Positions 10,720-22,510 of a stretch of 64,000 nucleotides of DNA are shown here, piece by piece; the first letter of the stretch is position 1; every line of letters starts with the position of its first letter. Under the pieces are notes generated by a model. It did not search any database, was not told the origin of the DNA, and worked only from the letters and a program-made list of their open reading frames with translations. Source of the DNA: Hepsetus odoe (taxonomy: Eukaryota > Chordata > Actinopteri > Characiformes > Hepsetidae); NCBI GenBank assembly GCA_017165825.1, contig CM029367.1:6094223-6158222 (forward strand). The letters run 5' to 3'. The position numbers and the translations under genes are program-made.

Positions 10720-11846
10720 AATCTGTGTGTGTCTGTGTGTTGTTGCGTGTAACTGCATATTCACACATACAATTAATTCAGTTTAGAGATAAAAACAAAA
10801 CGATGCAAAAGTATCTCTTTGTTCAGACTCCACCAAGCCAGAGTTATAGGGTATAAAATCCTACAAACTTCATGCATGGCAAAATAATATATAAAAAAAA
10901 AATAAATAAAACTGTAGGATACGGTCTTTTTAAAAAGTGTACTGCATATTGCTTCCTGGGGAATTTTCTGTCCTAGGGTGCACATATACAGTCACCGAAT
11001 AAGCAACGGCACCTAAGTGATCGTAGCACCGTTGCTGCAGTTACTGCAAACCAAAGCACTTTTGAAGGTTTGCTCATTAACTTGCCTCAAGTACTACAGC
11101 CCACAAAATTCCAAAAAGCAACTCTGCTCACGCTGGCTTTTGGGCTTTTGAATAAATGTCTTTTGTTTAAAGAGATTGTTAAAAGAAACACTGAAAGTCA
11201 CCTAACCTCATCTAATTGTCCTGCCCTGATCAAACTCCTCCCTGACCACTGTGGCCATATTGTGGTCGCTTAAGGCCGGTTTGTCTCCGAGACACTTGAA
11301 GTTCACCCCCCTGAAGAAAAAAATAGATGGAGAGAGGAAAAAGTAGCCACATGAAGTCACCTTCAGAGAGATGCCCCCTGCGCCTCTGTATTACCTCTCT
11401 GAAATGGCTTCTCAGGGAGAAGGCAGCGATTCTATTATTCTTTAAAACGCAGTCCAACGGCTTTGCAGCACACGTGGAAAAGCCATTTCCGAGAGGGGTC
11501 GGCCGCCTCCAGTGTATTGTCTCCTCCCCCTTGCTCCATTTCCACCAGCTTGCTGCTCTATAATGGGGAGGGACCTTTGCCTGTGCCCCTAACTGCATTG
11601 CATAGAGGATAAGAATCAAGACTTAAAAGCAGAGAGAAAGAGAATAAAATGCTTTGCAGTAATCCAGTTGGTGTGCAAGAGGGTACCTCTGTTCATTATA
11701 CTCCTAGCTTAGATAAAATGTCCCATTTTTGCACCTGTTGCATGTAGAACCTTTTAAAAAATAGGGTTTAGAACATTCAAATGTTTTATAAAAGTGAGAA
11801 AAGCTCAAGAACATAAGGACATAATGCCTTAATGAATGTTCATTAC

Positions 11847-11847
<1 letters not shown>
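10720..11847. promoter_or_regulatory. noncoding; candidate conserved block at 11225-11600
   Basis: From 11225 to 11600 the sequence is richer in GC and of higher complexity, with stretches such as CCATATTGTGGTCGCTTAAGG and GAAATGGCTTCTCAGGGAGA. Overlapping ORFs on both strands have no domain signature. It could be a regulatory element. The rest of the interval shows nothing. Confidence 0.25.
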
Positions 11848-11884
<37 letters not shown>

Positions 11885-11888
11885 CAAC
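11848..11888. repeat. (TAA)n microsatellite
   Basis: About eleven ATA/TAA triplets followed by three ACA triplets. Confidence 0.95.
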
Positions 11889-12538
11889 ATCAACTGGTGA
11901 AGTGCAGTTTACAATCACAGGGTAACTTTCATGCAAGCCCACTTTCAGGTGGTCTAGGCTTCAATCATATTATATGGCCTTTGAGCTCCCAGTGAGGTCA
12001 GAAGGTTCTGTGCAAACCAACTTTTATAAAGCAAGCCAACAAAACAGTCAAAAAGAGGTCAAGACAGAGGGCCCACAACACCTGTTTCATTCTCTTATAA
12101 AACTACTGCTGCTTGTGTAACTTCAGTCAGAAATGCTGCTGTGACCCAGAACAGAACAATCAACTGCAACGACCACACACCTACGTCCACCAGTCCGGCA
12201 AGTAACATTAATGCATTTTCCATGTGTGCATGGGTAACATAACACGTCACATCATTATCCAAAAAAAAGCAAACTGAACAAAGCCGAAAGCCAAAATTAG
12301 TTTCCTTTGAACATGTTTGGTTTTTAGGTAAAGACAAAGATTGGTTGCATCTAAAAAAATATATATTATGCAGAGTTTAAAGCTAGCCAAGAATTTGTTA
12401 ATCTAGGTTTTATGTTAACTGGTGTTGGACAATTTATTTTTCAGCAAAGACCAACAAATCTGTGATTAAAACCTCCACCATAATATAGATCCTCCACCGT
12501 GATTGACTTAGCATTGCACATAAAAACTAGTTAAACTC
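11889..12538. other. noncoding DNA, nothing recognised
   Basis: AT-rich unique-looking sequence; no exon or repeat was identified. Confidence 0.45.
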
Positions 12539-12572
12539 TGTCTATCTGTCTATCTATCTATCCATCCATCTG
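12539..12572. repeat. (TCTA/TCCA)n microsatellite
   Basis: Tetranucleotide array directly abutting the tail of the next SINE. Confidence 0.9.
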
Positions 12573-12576
12573 GCTG

Positions 12577-12821
12577 AAGTGAAAGTGGCAAAAAAGTGAA
12601 CAGTGAAAAATCTTGTCATTGTGAAACACAACACAGCACACAGTGAAACACAATGAAATTCAACCTCTGCATTTAAACCATACACACACCGAGCAGCAGG
12701 GAGCAGTGACAAGGATGGTACATAGTTCATGGGTACCTCAGGGCAACCTACTGGTCTGCTATTTGAACCCATGATGTTCCCGATACGTCTAGTCCATAAC
12801 CACTAGCCCACCACTGCTCCC
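12577..12821 (-). repeat. SINE family B, near full length
   Basis: Reverse copy: tail AAGTGAAAGTGG, TTGTCATTGTGAAACACAAC, GAGCAGCAGGGAGCAGTGAC, GGTACCTCAGGGCAACCTAC, and a tRNA-like head ending TCCATAACCACTAGCCCACC. It is inserted next to a tetranucleotide microsatellite. Confidence 0.9.
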
Positions 12822-12834
12822 TCTTTATATCGGT

Positions 12835-13020
12835 TTTACCTCTAACTCCCTCTCTTGCAAGTTCCCTTTCTCACTTCTTGTATCATTTATTTAATCTCTT
12901 TCTCTATAGCTCTCTCTTTTTTAACATTCACTCTCCTTCCCACACTTTCTAACTCATTTTATCTCTCTCTCTCTTTTATCCTTCTCTCTCTCTCTCTCTC
13001 TCACTCACTTAATCATTCAC
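12835..13020. repeat. pyrimidine-rich (CT)n region
   Basis: Long CT and TTTC tracts, densest at 12960-13005. The ORF across it is a low-complexity artefact. Confidence 0.85.
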
Positions 13021-13147
13021 TCACTCAAATCTTGTTTTTATTACATTTTATAGACTATATATCTTATTTGCATATCTGTTTGCATATCTACAGTTAGGTC
13101 CATATATATTCGGACACTGACACAAGTTTTGTTTTTGTAACCATTTA

Positions 13148-13331
13148 CATTTACGGCATTTAGCAGGCACTCTTATCCAGAGCAACTTACATGTCCTAAT
13201 TACAAGGACAGTCCCCCTGGTTAAGGGTCTTGCTCAGGGATCCAATGGTGGTAGTGCTAGAGGTGGGATTCGAACCTGGGACCTCTTGAGCCATAGGTCC
13301 ACAGGCAAGTATCCTACCACTAGACCACCAC
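13148..13331 (-). repeat. SINE family A nested in the Tc1 element
   Basis: Reverse copy with a clean B box (GGGATTCGAACCTGGGACC on the plus strand) and A-box-like sequence at its right end (CCTACCACTAGACCACCACC). It lies between two CCATTTA heptamers (13141-13147 and 13332-13338) that look like a target-site duplication, although the family tail itself begins CATTTA, so part of the match may be intrinsic. It sits between the left inverted repeat and the transposase, so it inserted after the transposon did. Confidence 0.9.
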
Positions 13332-13632
13332 CCATTTACTGAAACATATTCTAATTATCATTATATAATGGACATGGACATAATGTGTCATCCACATTCA
13401 AACTGGATGAAGGTTTAGGAGTTCCAGCTCCTTAACCTGTGCCACCCTCTTTATAAAGGGACCAAAAGTAATCAGACAATTGACTGAAAGGCTATTTCAT
13501 GGGCAGGGGTGGGCAATTCTTTGTTATGTCATTATGAGTTAAGCAGATAAAAGGCCTGGAGTTGAGGTGTGGTGCTTGCATGTGGAAGATTCTGCTGCGA
13601 ACAGACAACATCAAACAACAAAGGAGCTCTCC

Positions 13633-14639
13633 ATGCAGGTGAAACAAGCCATCCGTAAGCTGCAAAAACAGAAAAAACCCATTCGAGAAATTGTAATACA
13701 ATGTTAGGAGTGGCAAAATCTACACTTTGGTACATCCTGAGAAAGAAAGAAAGCACTGGTGAACTCAGCAATGCAAAAAGACCTGGACGTCCATGGAAGA
13801 CAACAGTGGTGGACGATCACAGAATCATTTCCATGATGAAGAGAAATTCCTTCACAACAGTCAACCAAGTGAACAACACTCTCCAGGAGGTCGGCGTATC
13901 GATATCCAAGTCTACCATTAAGAGAAGACTGCATGAAAGTAAATACAGAGGGTGCACTGCAAGGTGCAAACCACTCAGAAGCCTAAATAATAGAAAGGCT
14001 AGACTGGACAAAAAAAAAAAAAAACATCTAATAAAGCCAGCACAGTTCTGGAAAAACATTCTCTGGACAGATGAAACCAAGATCAACCTCTACCAGAATG
14101 ATGGCAAGAAAAAAGTATGGAGAAGGCGTGGAACAGCTCCAAAGCATACCACATCATCTGTAAAACACGGCGGAGGCAGTGTGATGGCTTGGGCGTGCAT
14201 GGCTGCCAGTGGCACTGGAACACTAGTGTTTATCGATGATGTGACACAGCACAGAAGCAGCCGAATGAATTCTGAGGTGTTCAAAGACATACTGTATGCT
14301 CAAATCCAGCTAAATGCATTTAAATTGATTGGGTGGCATTTCATAAAACAGATGGACAATGACCCAAAAACATACAACCAAAGCAACCAAAGTTTATTAA
14401 AGCAAAGAAGTGGAATATTCTTGAATGGCCAAGTCAGTCACCTGATCTGAACCCAATTGAGCAGCATTTCACTTGTTGGAGACTAAACTTCAGACAGAAA
14501 GTCCCACAAACAAACAGCAACCGCTGCAGTAAAGGCCTGGCAGAGCATTTAAAAGGAGGAAAGCCAGCATCTGGTGATGTCCATGAGTGCAAGACTTCAG
14601 GCTGTCATTGCCAGCAAAGGGTTTCCAACCAAGCATTAG
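13633..14639 (+). pseudogene. Tc1-like transposase pseudogene
   Basis: Homology runs from a start-like ATG at 13633 to a stop at 14637-14639, but in more than one frame. The longest open part is 13701-14450 (249 codons). It has a paired-like helix-turn-helix region (GVAKSTLWYILRKKESTGEL, then KRPGRP), the first catalytic Asp in ILWTDETK near 14070, GGGSVMAWACMAASGTG, and the second Asp in MDNDPK near 14355. The third acidic residue lies in an NPIEQ context near 14455-14465, in a shifted frame. Frameshifts lie near 13700, around the A-run at 14012-14025 and near 14360-14450. Normal family members have one DDE ORF of about 340 codons. No functional enzyme is encoded. Confidence 0.93.
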
Positions 14640-14841
14640 AAATGAACATCTTATTTTCAGTTATGTAATTTATCCAATTACTTTTGAGCCCCTGAAATGA
14701 ATGGATTGTGTTAAAAAATGCTTTAGTTAGTCACCCATTGAATTAAAGCTTAAAGTCTGCATTTAGAGTTGTTTAATTTAAAATTCATTGTGATATTGTA
14801 CAGAACCAAAATTTGAAAAAAGGTTTTTGGACCTAACTGTA

Positions 14842-15569
14842 TATAGTTTCCCAGTACAGTAAAAATAAATTGTGGGAATTTCAGTATTCAGCTGACAAAG
14901 ATCCATTGTGATGTCTCTGGATTTTAAGAAAAAACCCTGTTCGCCAGTAGTGTCTTACATTAATGAAAAAGTCTCTGAAGATCACCCCTTTTGACACAAG
15001 ACTGAAGGTTTTTTTTTTTTTTTTTTATCATTCGTTTGTTTTTTTGTATTCTACTGACATCAGATTAGCGTTGGCTTTGTAACAACGGAAAATGTTCCTG
15101 AGGAGTAAAAGACGTCTTTCAAGTCTCTGTAAGACAGCATGTTGTCCCATCAACTCTGACAGTAGTTGCATGATTCATTTCTCTCTAGTTCTGAAACTGT
15201 AAAACTGCATTAATGCTCCAAATACTGACATTTAAGTTCTTCCAGCTGTGGATTTGGCAAAACACTGCTGTCCAGTTAAGGGTCAAAAGATTACACCCCC
15301 CACCCCCCACTCCCCTTAATTCTGTGCTAAATGAACCAGCAGCCCTTTGTTCATCACAAAGGTAAAGGCTGGGCAGCACTGACTCGCGTGTCACTTTTGT
15401 AGGGCTCACTTAAATGGATTTCATGTATAATGCAAGAGCCCTTTGTCCTCTCAAAGAAAGAAAGACAGAGACACAGACAGGGAAAAACATAGGGAAAGAA
15501 ATGAAATAAAAGAATTCTGTTAAGCAAGCTTTAAGCTAAGAAATAATTCCCACTTAAGAGGAAGAACCT
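14842..15569. other. noncoding DNA with poly(T) tract
   Basis: A T-tract at 15009-15026 and a C-rich stretch at 15295-15314. Nothing else was recognised. Confidence 0.4.
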
Positions 15570-16160
15570 AACTGTGGCACCAGGAAGGTTTCCATTTTTT
15601 CACCGGTCTGTAATAATTGGTAAAAATAACAAGGCTGATGGAGATGAAACTGCAGATGTACCCATAAAACTGCTCCAGCTGATTTGTAATGATTCCAGAT
15701 TCCTATTTAGACCTTTTTTTTTTCTCCCAAGCTTTTCGAGATTGGTCATAAGTTCCCATTTCCTCTAATACGATCAACTTTAACAATAGTGTGCATTTGT
15801 TTGAGTGAAGAACCCCTCTGATGAAGTTTATAAAGTGATGAACTACTGCTAGAGGAGCTGATAAATCAATGAGGCAGGAGAAAGGCAAAAAAGAAAGAAA
15901 AAAAACACAATTTAAGCATGTTAGATGAGACACATCGATCTCTTTAATCAGCTTCAAAGGCGGGTTAAGGCTGGCCGCTTTGTGCAAAATGGCCCGGTTC
16001 TTGCATCAGGCGATATTCATTTAATCCTCTTTCAGATGGGCTTCAAACGCCCTGATCATGCCAGTCTCCATCTGCCAATTGAGATTGTGCAGCACTTGAA
16101 AGGTGAGCTCGGTGAGCGACTGTTTGATTTATTGGTGTTAGTCTTCGATTAGAAAGGCAC
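15570..16160. promoter_or_regulatory. candidate conserved noncoding element
   Basis: High-complexity sequence, strongest at 15920-16155, unlike the AT-rich flanks. It contains homeodomain-type TTTAATCAG, GATATTCATTTAATC and CTGATTTGTAATG words. A 75-codon ORF on the plus strand lacks splice context and a known domain and is probably incidental. The pattern is typical of deeply conserved vertebrate enhancers, but that is inference. Confidence 0.35.
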
Positions 16161-16835
16161 AATGTGGGGCAGTGAGAAAGAACTTCAGTGGAACTATGAG
16201 CTAAAAATAAAAAAATGACAGCATCCATAACAGATTCTGAGTGTCCTTAAAATAAATGTTTCTTGAACCATTAGGTCCATGACCAGGAATGTTCACCTTA
16301 AATGAAAGGATACCTAACTAAGTGCAACAAAGCATCAATGAAACAAAGCATCAAAAGAACAGAAGAGACACTAAGAGTGGAAGAAAGGGGTAGAAAGAAC
16401 AGAGTGAGATAAAGTGAGAATGAGGATTGGGTGGAGGGGGTAAAGAGAGATAGACAGACAGATATAGAGAGAGAGAAGAGGAAAGGAGGGTGAACGTTAA
16501 AAAAAGAGAGCTATAGAGAAAGAGAAGAACATAAATGAGTGATAGAAAAAAAAGTGAGAGAGGGAACTAGCAAGGCTAGTGAGAGGTAAAACAGATATAA
16601 AGAGGGAAAGAGACAGTTTAAAAGGAAGCATCAGGAATAGAGAGGCAAGAATCAGATAGAAAGAGAAAATACAGAGGGGTGGAGATGAGAGAGAGGAGGA
16701 GAAGAAGAAGAAGAGAGAAATGGGAAACATCAATGAAAGAACAAAGAGAAAATGAATAAGAGAGGACAATACATAGATAGACAGATGGATGGATGGATGG
16801 ATAGACAGACAGAGAAAACAAGAGTCATTACATCC
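16161..16835. repeat. purine-rich (GA)n and (GATG)n low-complexity DNA
   Basis: Degenerate GAGA/GAAA sequence through most of 16370-16800, with a (GATG)n patch at 16783-16803. The 167-codon minus-strand ORF is a product of composition (Ser/Leu/Phe-rich) and not a gene. Confidence 0.85.
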
Positions 16836-17060
16836 TCCACTCTGTCCTCTATTTGCATGGCAAGAAAGATTAGCCCCCCACCCCCAAACCCTGCGTTCAG
16901 GCCCTTGAGATGGGCATGCGACAGTTGGTCTGAACCCACACGCTTCCCCTGCTTTGAACTGCTCATCTCCTGCAAGCCTTGTGGCATCATTGTAACCCAC
17001 ATCCTCTTCAGAAAGGAGAGAGAGAGACTAAGAAGTGTGTGGTTATAAATGCACCCACGC
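16836..17060. promoter_or_regulatory. candidate conserved noncoding element
   Basis: A block of unique, mixed-composition sequence bordered by GA-rich DNA. It contains an octamer-type ATTTGCAT (16851-16858) and a run of about 150 bases with no simple-sequence character. No coding support. Confidence 0.25.
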
Positions 17061-18499
17061 AAACACTCATTTACAGCTTGGGTAGCACCACGTGGTGGCT
17101 TGAACTACACCATGCAATCTCCCCTGAACAACATGTAAAAGCCTTTCACCTATAGCTTTTATCAGCAGTTCATGTGGGTGGCCAACACTAGCATGATGTC
17201 CACGTTTACCTTGCTGTGACTAAAGATTAATTTCACACCTTCCTGGCCAAGATCCATGGCCCCCTCGCTCTCTTCAACACATATATACACACCTGTTCAT
17301 TTCTTTATAGATGATACAGCTGGCCTGGTTCTTAAATATCCTTCTAGCACAGAGGCCTTGAATCTGAGTTCCGGTCTAGGATTTTGTAACCACTAGGTGA
17401 GAGACCAGGTGGCCAGTCAGTCAACAGTTCAGTTAACTACTGGCAATTACGAAACACATGACCAGAAAGTGGATTCAAAGTCTGGATTTAAAGACCTCGG
17501 ATCAATGTATGAGCTCTTCGGCATTGCTCATGTTTCAGGTCTCTGGGGTTTGTTAAGGGCAAGTTAAGTTGTGAGTCAGTTATGTTTATCTTTTTAAAAA
17601 GTACTTTAGAAAGAGCAAACAGTATTTTTTATGCATTTTTTTTTTTTTTTTTTTTGGTCTCTTAGGCCATCCTACCACAAACATTGCCATTTAAACCCCG
17701 AAAAGGCCCAGCAACAGGACTGAATGAGAGAGAGCACATGACATTTTGATGGTAAAGGCAATCTGCAAACATACTTTGTTACTTCCCAGTAATCTGAGTG
17801 AAATCATGCAGTCTGGGAGGTGGCGTCTCCGGCATTATGATAGGAAGTACATAAGATAACAAAACCCACTAGACTCAGCCCCTTTGACTACTGATGCTCT
17901 GACTGACAAGCTTTTGAGCCTGGCCTGAAAATTCCTAACATTAAATTAAATTTAAATTAAATTAAATTAAATGAGATAACAAGAAAGACTTATTTGCCAA
18001 GGCAGACTTAGGAGAGATAATTTGGCCAAGTACTCTAGATTGTGATGGCTTTGCACGTTTTTGCACGTTTTTCAGTCTAAATAGTGAAAGTATGGGTGTG
18101 TGTAGTAAAATCAAATTGGCTTCTTCAAACATGAACTAGGAGAGCGTTCCAACATATGAAAATAGACTACTGACCAAACACAATCAGCAGAAGTGATCTA
18201 GCTATTTGTACCAAATGTTAGTCAGAAGTCATCATTCACAAAACTGAAGGGATTTATGGTCCCGGGCCTGACCTCTGATCTTGATTTATAATTTCTGAAA
18301 TCTTAATTTCAATATATAAAACAAGCAGCTTGGTTTTAACTGCACTGCCGAATTGGAAGGAAAAACATTTGAAGCCAAGTATAAAGTGACTTACTTCTCC
18401 ATGACAAACAGATATTGGTAACAGTTAACACCAACTGCAACAGGTGAGGATGAAAAACAAATTTGCCCCAGTGTCCCCAGTCGCAGTAACGATTTCATA
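17061..18499. other. noncoding DNA with simple tracts
   Basis: A poly(T) tract at 17637-17656 and a (TTAAA)n array at 17940-17971. A direct repeat of TTTTTGCACG occurs around 18057-18068. No gene was recognised. Confidence 0.45.
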
Positions 18500-18821
18500 A
18501 CGTAATCAGCTCGGCTGAAGCGCAATGCAACAGCTCCTTGTTGGCAGGCACATCAATAGCGATCTGCTTTAAGCCTCCTTGGGCTGCAGATCGCTGTAGA
18601 AACGAATCCGTTTATGAAAGTGAGAAGGCCTCCTGTATAATTCATCACATGAGGCACTTCCCACCAAACTGTCGGTTCGGTCCAAGGACGAGGAGGTCCA
18701 GTCTCCGGGCCGTGAATCATCAGGCCGCTTGGCTACAGAGACAAATGCGTCCATTTCGGTGTGGCAGCAGGTTTGCATTGTGGATATTGATTTCTGCCCC
18801 CCATACCCCACATCATAACAA

Positions 18822-18852
<31 letters not shown>

Positions 18853-18960
18853 GACACTCACACTCACACCTCCCCGCCCCCATTTCTGCCTGGGAGAATG
18901 AGCCGGCTGCTGCTGTGCAGGGGAACGGGGTGCGGTAAATAATGCATGCAATCATTTATT
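18500..18960. promoter_or_regulatory. candidate conserved element interrupted by (CA)n
   Basis: About 18530-18800 is unusually GC-rich and complex for this window, with words such as TAATTCATCACATGAGG. A (CA)n array follows at 18818-18862 and then GCCGGCTGCTGCTGTGC. Overlapping 128- and 134-codon ORFs on opposite strands both run into the CA array, as expected by chance in GC-rich DNA. I found no splice-site or domain support. Confidence 0.3.
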
Positions 18961-20370
18961 TATCTTAGAGAGAAAGATGCACACCCAGGGACATGGAAGA
19001 CAGAGAGGAGCGAGGGAAACCAGAGGAGAAGGGAGGAAGAGAGAAAACAAAAACAACAACAGCAGTGAGAGCAAGTGTGTGCAAGGGAGGATAGATAGCA
19101 GAGGCAGAAATGATAATTCTCTCTCACATTATGGCTCTTTCTAAGGCCATTTATTTTGTTTTTCTTTGTCGCCTGCATCCCTGGCCCTGTGGAGAAGAAT
19201 CATAATGCAACACTTGGAGATGGAGCATACACAATAAGTGCTAGTAAATGCCTGGGGTATAATTTGTGTGCAAGCTCATCACTCTAATGCCAAAATTAAG
19301 AGGGGAGAAGCGAAGCGGCGAAGCTTTCCCAAAAGTCAGTTTAAACAGAAAAGGCACAGTCCAGTTAGCAGGCTCACAATAAAAGAGCCAGTCTTGGAGT
19401 AACTGACCTACACTCACAAACATGTTATTTCCATGAAACTGACCTAAGGGTGCAACAAGTATTCAACATATTTCCCGCTCGCTCTTTTATTAGAAGTTCA
19501 AAAGTGATCCTAAGTGATGTCCTAGCTTTCCATGACTGAGCGTGGTCTCTCTGGGTGGTTGGGATGGCCCTCTACTCCTTTCACTCTACAGGATGCTAGC
19601 CAGCAGAAGCATCTGTCAGCTGACAAAACATTGCTCTCCTCAAAGCATGTTGAGCTATCCGTTGACATTGTATTGACAACTGCCTTAAAAACAATGTGAT
19701 GATGCTTCATGTTAAACACATGAAAGCCTCCCACATCATGTTATGGGGGGTGCCATTTATTTGTCCTTTTTTGAATCCAAGCATTTTTAACACATTTACA
19801 GCAGGAAAGAACAGACTTTTTTGACAGTTTCAAGACATTCCTATTTAACTCCAGCTGCAGTCCAGAAATCTAGCACTGCCTTGTTTATTGACATAAGTGG
19901 TAAAAATGGTAAAACACTATTTCCACTACTCACTACTCAAACAGCAGTTCATCATGTGCAGTGTTGCCAAATTCGGTGGAATGCACATTGTTTTGCAAAT
20001 TATTGTAAGAAATCAACGCTCATTATTGATGCTTTGCCTTGTATTTTAATCACATTTAATAAAAAGCACATCAATGCAAAATAAATAAAGAAAACCAGTG
20101 CAATAATACAACATGTTAATCGGCCATTTATATTATTATTGTTAATAGTATTATTATTTTAGAATTAACATGAAAATCCCATTAATCACACTAAAAATGT
20201 TAACATGAAAATGGCAAACACATATATTTCCCCCATTTAGGGATTAAAGAGTTTAATTTGAAAATTCTTGAAAATATTTGACATGGATACATTGTTTGAC
20301 AAGTATATTCAACAAGGATGCTTATATACCCATGAACTTGACTGGAGTTTATGGTTGTTTCACCATGATA
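18961..20370. other. noncoding DNA, nothing firm
   Basis: A purine-rich patch lies at 18990-19070; the rest is AT-rich unique-looking sequence. No exon, RNA or transposon end was recognised. Confidence 0.4.
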
Positions 20371-20580
20371 GACAATAAGCCCATTTCTGAAAGCAGCCTC
20401 AATCATTGAATCATAAGACATTGGCCTAGACTTCTTCAGGTTCTAGAATAGTGCTAGTCTTAATAATCTTACTGTTAATGGTTTTAACACATGAATGTCC
20501 TCTATCAAACTGAGTAGAGAAAAGGAAGAAGTAGTTCATATGCAGGGTACCCATAAATCTGAACCAGGGAAATTGCCATT
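20371..20580 (+). repeat. copy 1 of a diverged direct duplication
   Basis: Shares an ordered series of words with 22285-22510 in the same orientation: AATAAGC...CCCATTTCTGA, CTTAATAATCT...CTGTTAATG, TTTAACACATG, and ATAAATC.GACCAGGG-like sequence. The copies start about 1.92 kb apart and are clearly diverged with indels. It is not a SINE or Tc1 family I recognise. Confidence 0.75.
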
Positions 20581-22284
20581 GTTTTGATAAGCTTGTCAAA
20601 CTTTGCACTGGCAAACAAGAGAGAAAAGAAGATTGTTTTGGTCAGTTTAATGCATGCAGTCCAGCCACAGATACTGACCTTTCTTTCTTTCTCTGAGAGT
20701 GTAAGGACACAATGTTGTGTCTACCTCTGCCAAAAAGGATCAATAAACATTACCAAGACAAACCAACCGGCCGCAAATCCATTAAAATCACATTAGCCCA
20801 AAAATAACCCACAACTGAAATGAGACAGGTAAGCCTCAAGTTCAGTGCTGCAGTCTGTCCAATATTTATCAGACAAGGAATTTGCTTAGGAAACTTTATA
20901 GATCCCTCTACACGGGCAAAAACAAATTTTCTGTGTTTGAATAACTCAGAGTCTTTGTAGACTTCACAGAAACAATTCCAAACAACTCCTTACAGTTATA
21001 GCAGTTAGACATCAGATATTTTTCCCGAAATATTGTGTCCACTGACATTATCCCAGGAGACCAAACCTTCAGAGCTTTTGCCTGACCATGCATCATAAAA
21101 TGCCGGATCTGCTCTCTTCTGGGAGGAAGAATGGAATGTCTCGACCCCTTGACTTCTGTGTCATGTGTTCTTCCCAACACAAATCACGATGTAAATAAAG
21201 TCATAGGGAAAATGGCTGGCAAAATAAACAATGTGTTTCAGGAGAAGGCAGACTAAAGGGTTGGCTAGTTAACAAATGTCTGGAAAGTCCTTACATGGAC
21301 TATTGCTAGGGAGTTGTGACAGTTCCCCAACGTAATCTCAATTTAGAAGCCATATTGACTTGGGTGAATATTCAAAAGGGTTATCTGGTCTGTGGGAACA
21401 TGACTGAAGAGCCAACCAGCTGATGAATCAGTTAATCCCAACACATTGATTTATTATCTCTCGGTTCCGTGGAACATTTTCAAAAAATGGTCACCTCTTT
21501 TTTTTAAGAAGGAAAATTGGTCATTTTGACTCCAATTTAGAAATGGCCAGTTCCACTTACTGCTTTAGCTTGGCCTTCACACATTTGAACCAAGCAGGAA
21601 GGGTTTAACTCAATGTGTGCTCCCTTAGCTGATGGCTCATGGAAATCTCATGTGATCTAAAAAACACCTACACTCATAACTGTGTGCTCCATTCTTACCC
21701 ATCTAGATAGAATGAGGCATGTTTTGATTTTCTTTGATTCCTGGACTTGATGGAGATCAAGCTCCTGATAACAGGGCCAAAGAAATACATTGGGCCAACT
21801 GGCACACCAGAAATTAGAGGTTTTGCTTAAAATGAAATGGTCAATATGGACTTTAAAACTTATCCCACCAAGTAAGTTCCATGCAATATCATATTTTTTC
21901 ATCAACCAAATCACTGTAATTTAAACATATTCCTACGGTGTGGTTTGACATGCCATGGCTCTTTGTAGATTGTAGTTTGGTTGTTTGAGAGTGACTCCAC
22001 TGAGTTTTCTACAAGAAGTGGCTTTTGGCCCAAATGTAATATTCTATAGTCCCTTTATTGTTGACAGTAAAGTTAGAGATTGATTAACAAGGGACTTGTT
22101 AAAAGAAAAAAGAAAAAAAAAGGTGGAAAACAAAAAGTGGAAGATATCTGCACCATGGCTTTCTATACAGTTCAAAAGGGCTGAAAGACAAAATACACAC
22201 CTTGACAATGCTTCCTCTGTTTAATAATTATATGGCCACTTCTTTGAAGCACAAGGTGAACATGGAGAAAACAATGCTGTGAAA
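20581..22284. other. spacer between the duplicated blocks
   Basis: No intact ORF. Minus-strand ORFs of 90 and 85 codons (20908-21180 and 21657-21914) show no domain that I recognise. If the two flanking blocks were terminal repeats, this would be the interior of an old element, but no primer-binding site, polypurine tract or reverse-transcriptase motif was visible. Confidence 0.35.
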
Positions 22285-22510
22285 AATAATAAGCTCCACA
22301 AAACCCATTTCTGATATTAGTCCTATTCATAGTTAATGAAGAGCTCAGGATTTCTTTGAGTTCTGGAAAACTGCAGCTTTTAATAATCTCGCTGTTAATG
22401 ACTTTAACACATGGAAATGTTAAAGCATCACTTATACAGCATTTCCCCTACAAACCAAACAGGAAAAAAGAAGGTATATTCAGATGGGACTCATAAATCA
22501 GGACCAGGGC
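22285..22510 (+). repeat. copy 2 of a diverged direct duplication
   Basis: Partner of 20371-20580; it has CCCATTTCTGA, TTTTAATAATCTCGCTG, TTAATGACTTTAACACATGG and CATAAATCAGGACCAGGGC. Slightly longer than copy 1 because of small insertions. Confidence 0.75.

Larger units (their letters stand above)
13091..14839 (+). mobile_element. Tc1-like transposon, near full length, with nested SINE
   Basis: The left end is CAGTTAGGTCCATATATATT and the right end is its inverted counterpart, ending GGTTTTTGGACCTAACTG. Both ends are flanked by TA (13089-13090 and 14840-14841), the target-site duplication of Tc1/mariner elements. The element is 1749 bp including a nested SINE of about 190 bp. Without the SINE it has the usual length of a Tc1 element (about 1.6 kb). 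The interior carries a transposase pseudogene on the same strand (13633-14639). The element must now be immobile unless acted on in trans. Confidence 0.95.

Noticed and set aside
11230..11619. 129-codon minus-strand ORF
   Set aside because: Another ORF overlaps it on the other strand; no domain, start context or splice sites. More consistent with a noncoding conserved block.
16497..17000. 167-codon minus-strand ORF
   Set aside because: Its composition (Ser, Leu, Phe, His runs) follows directly from the GA-rich low-complexity DNA; no domain, no splice context.
18538..18942. 134-codon plus-strand ORF and overlapping 128-codon minus-strand ORF
   Set aside because: Opposite-strand long ORFs in a locally GC-rich block that both run into a (CA)n array are expected by chance; no motif.
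20908..21180. 90-codon minus-strand ORF between the duplicated blocks
   Set aside because: I considered a retrotransposon gene fragment, but no recognisable gag, protease or reverse-transcriptase motif is present.
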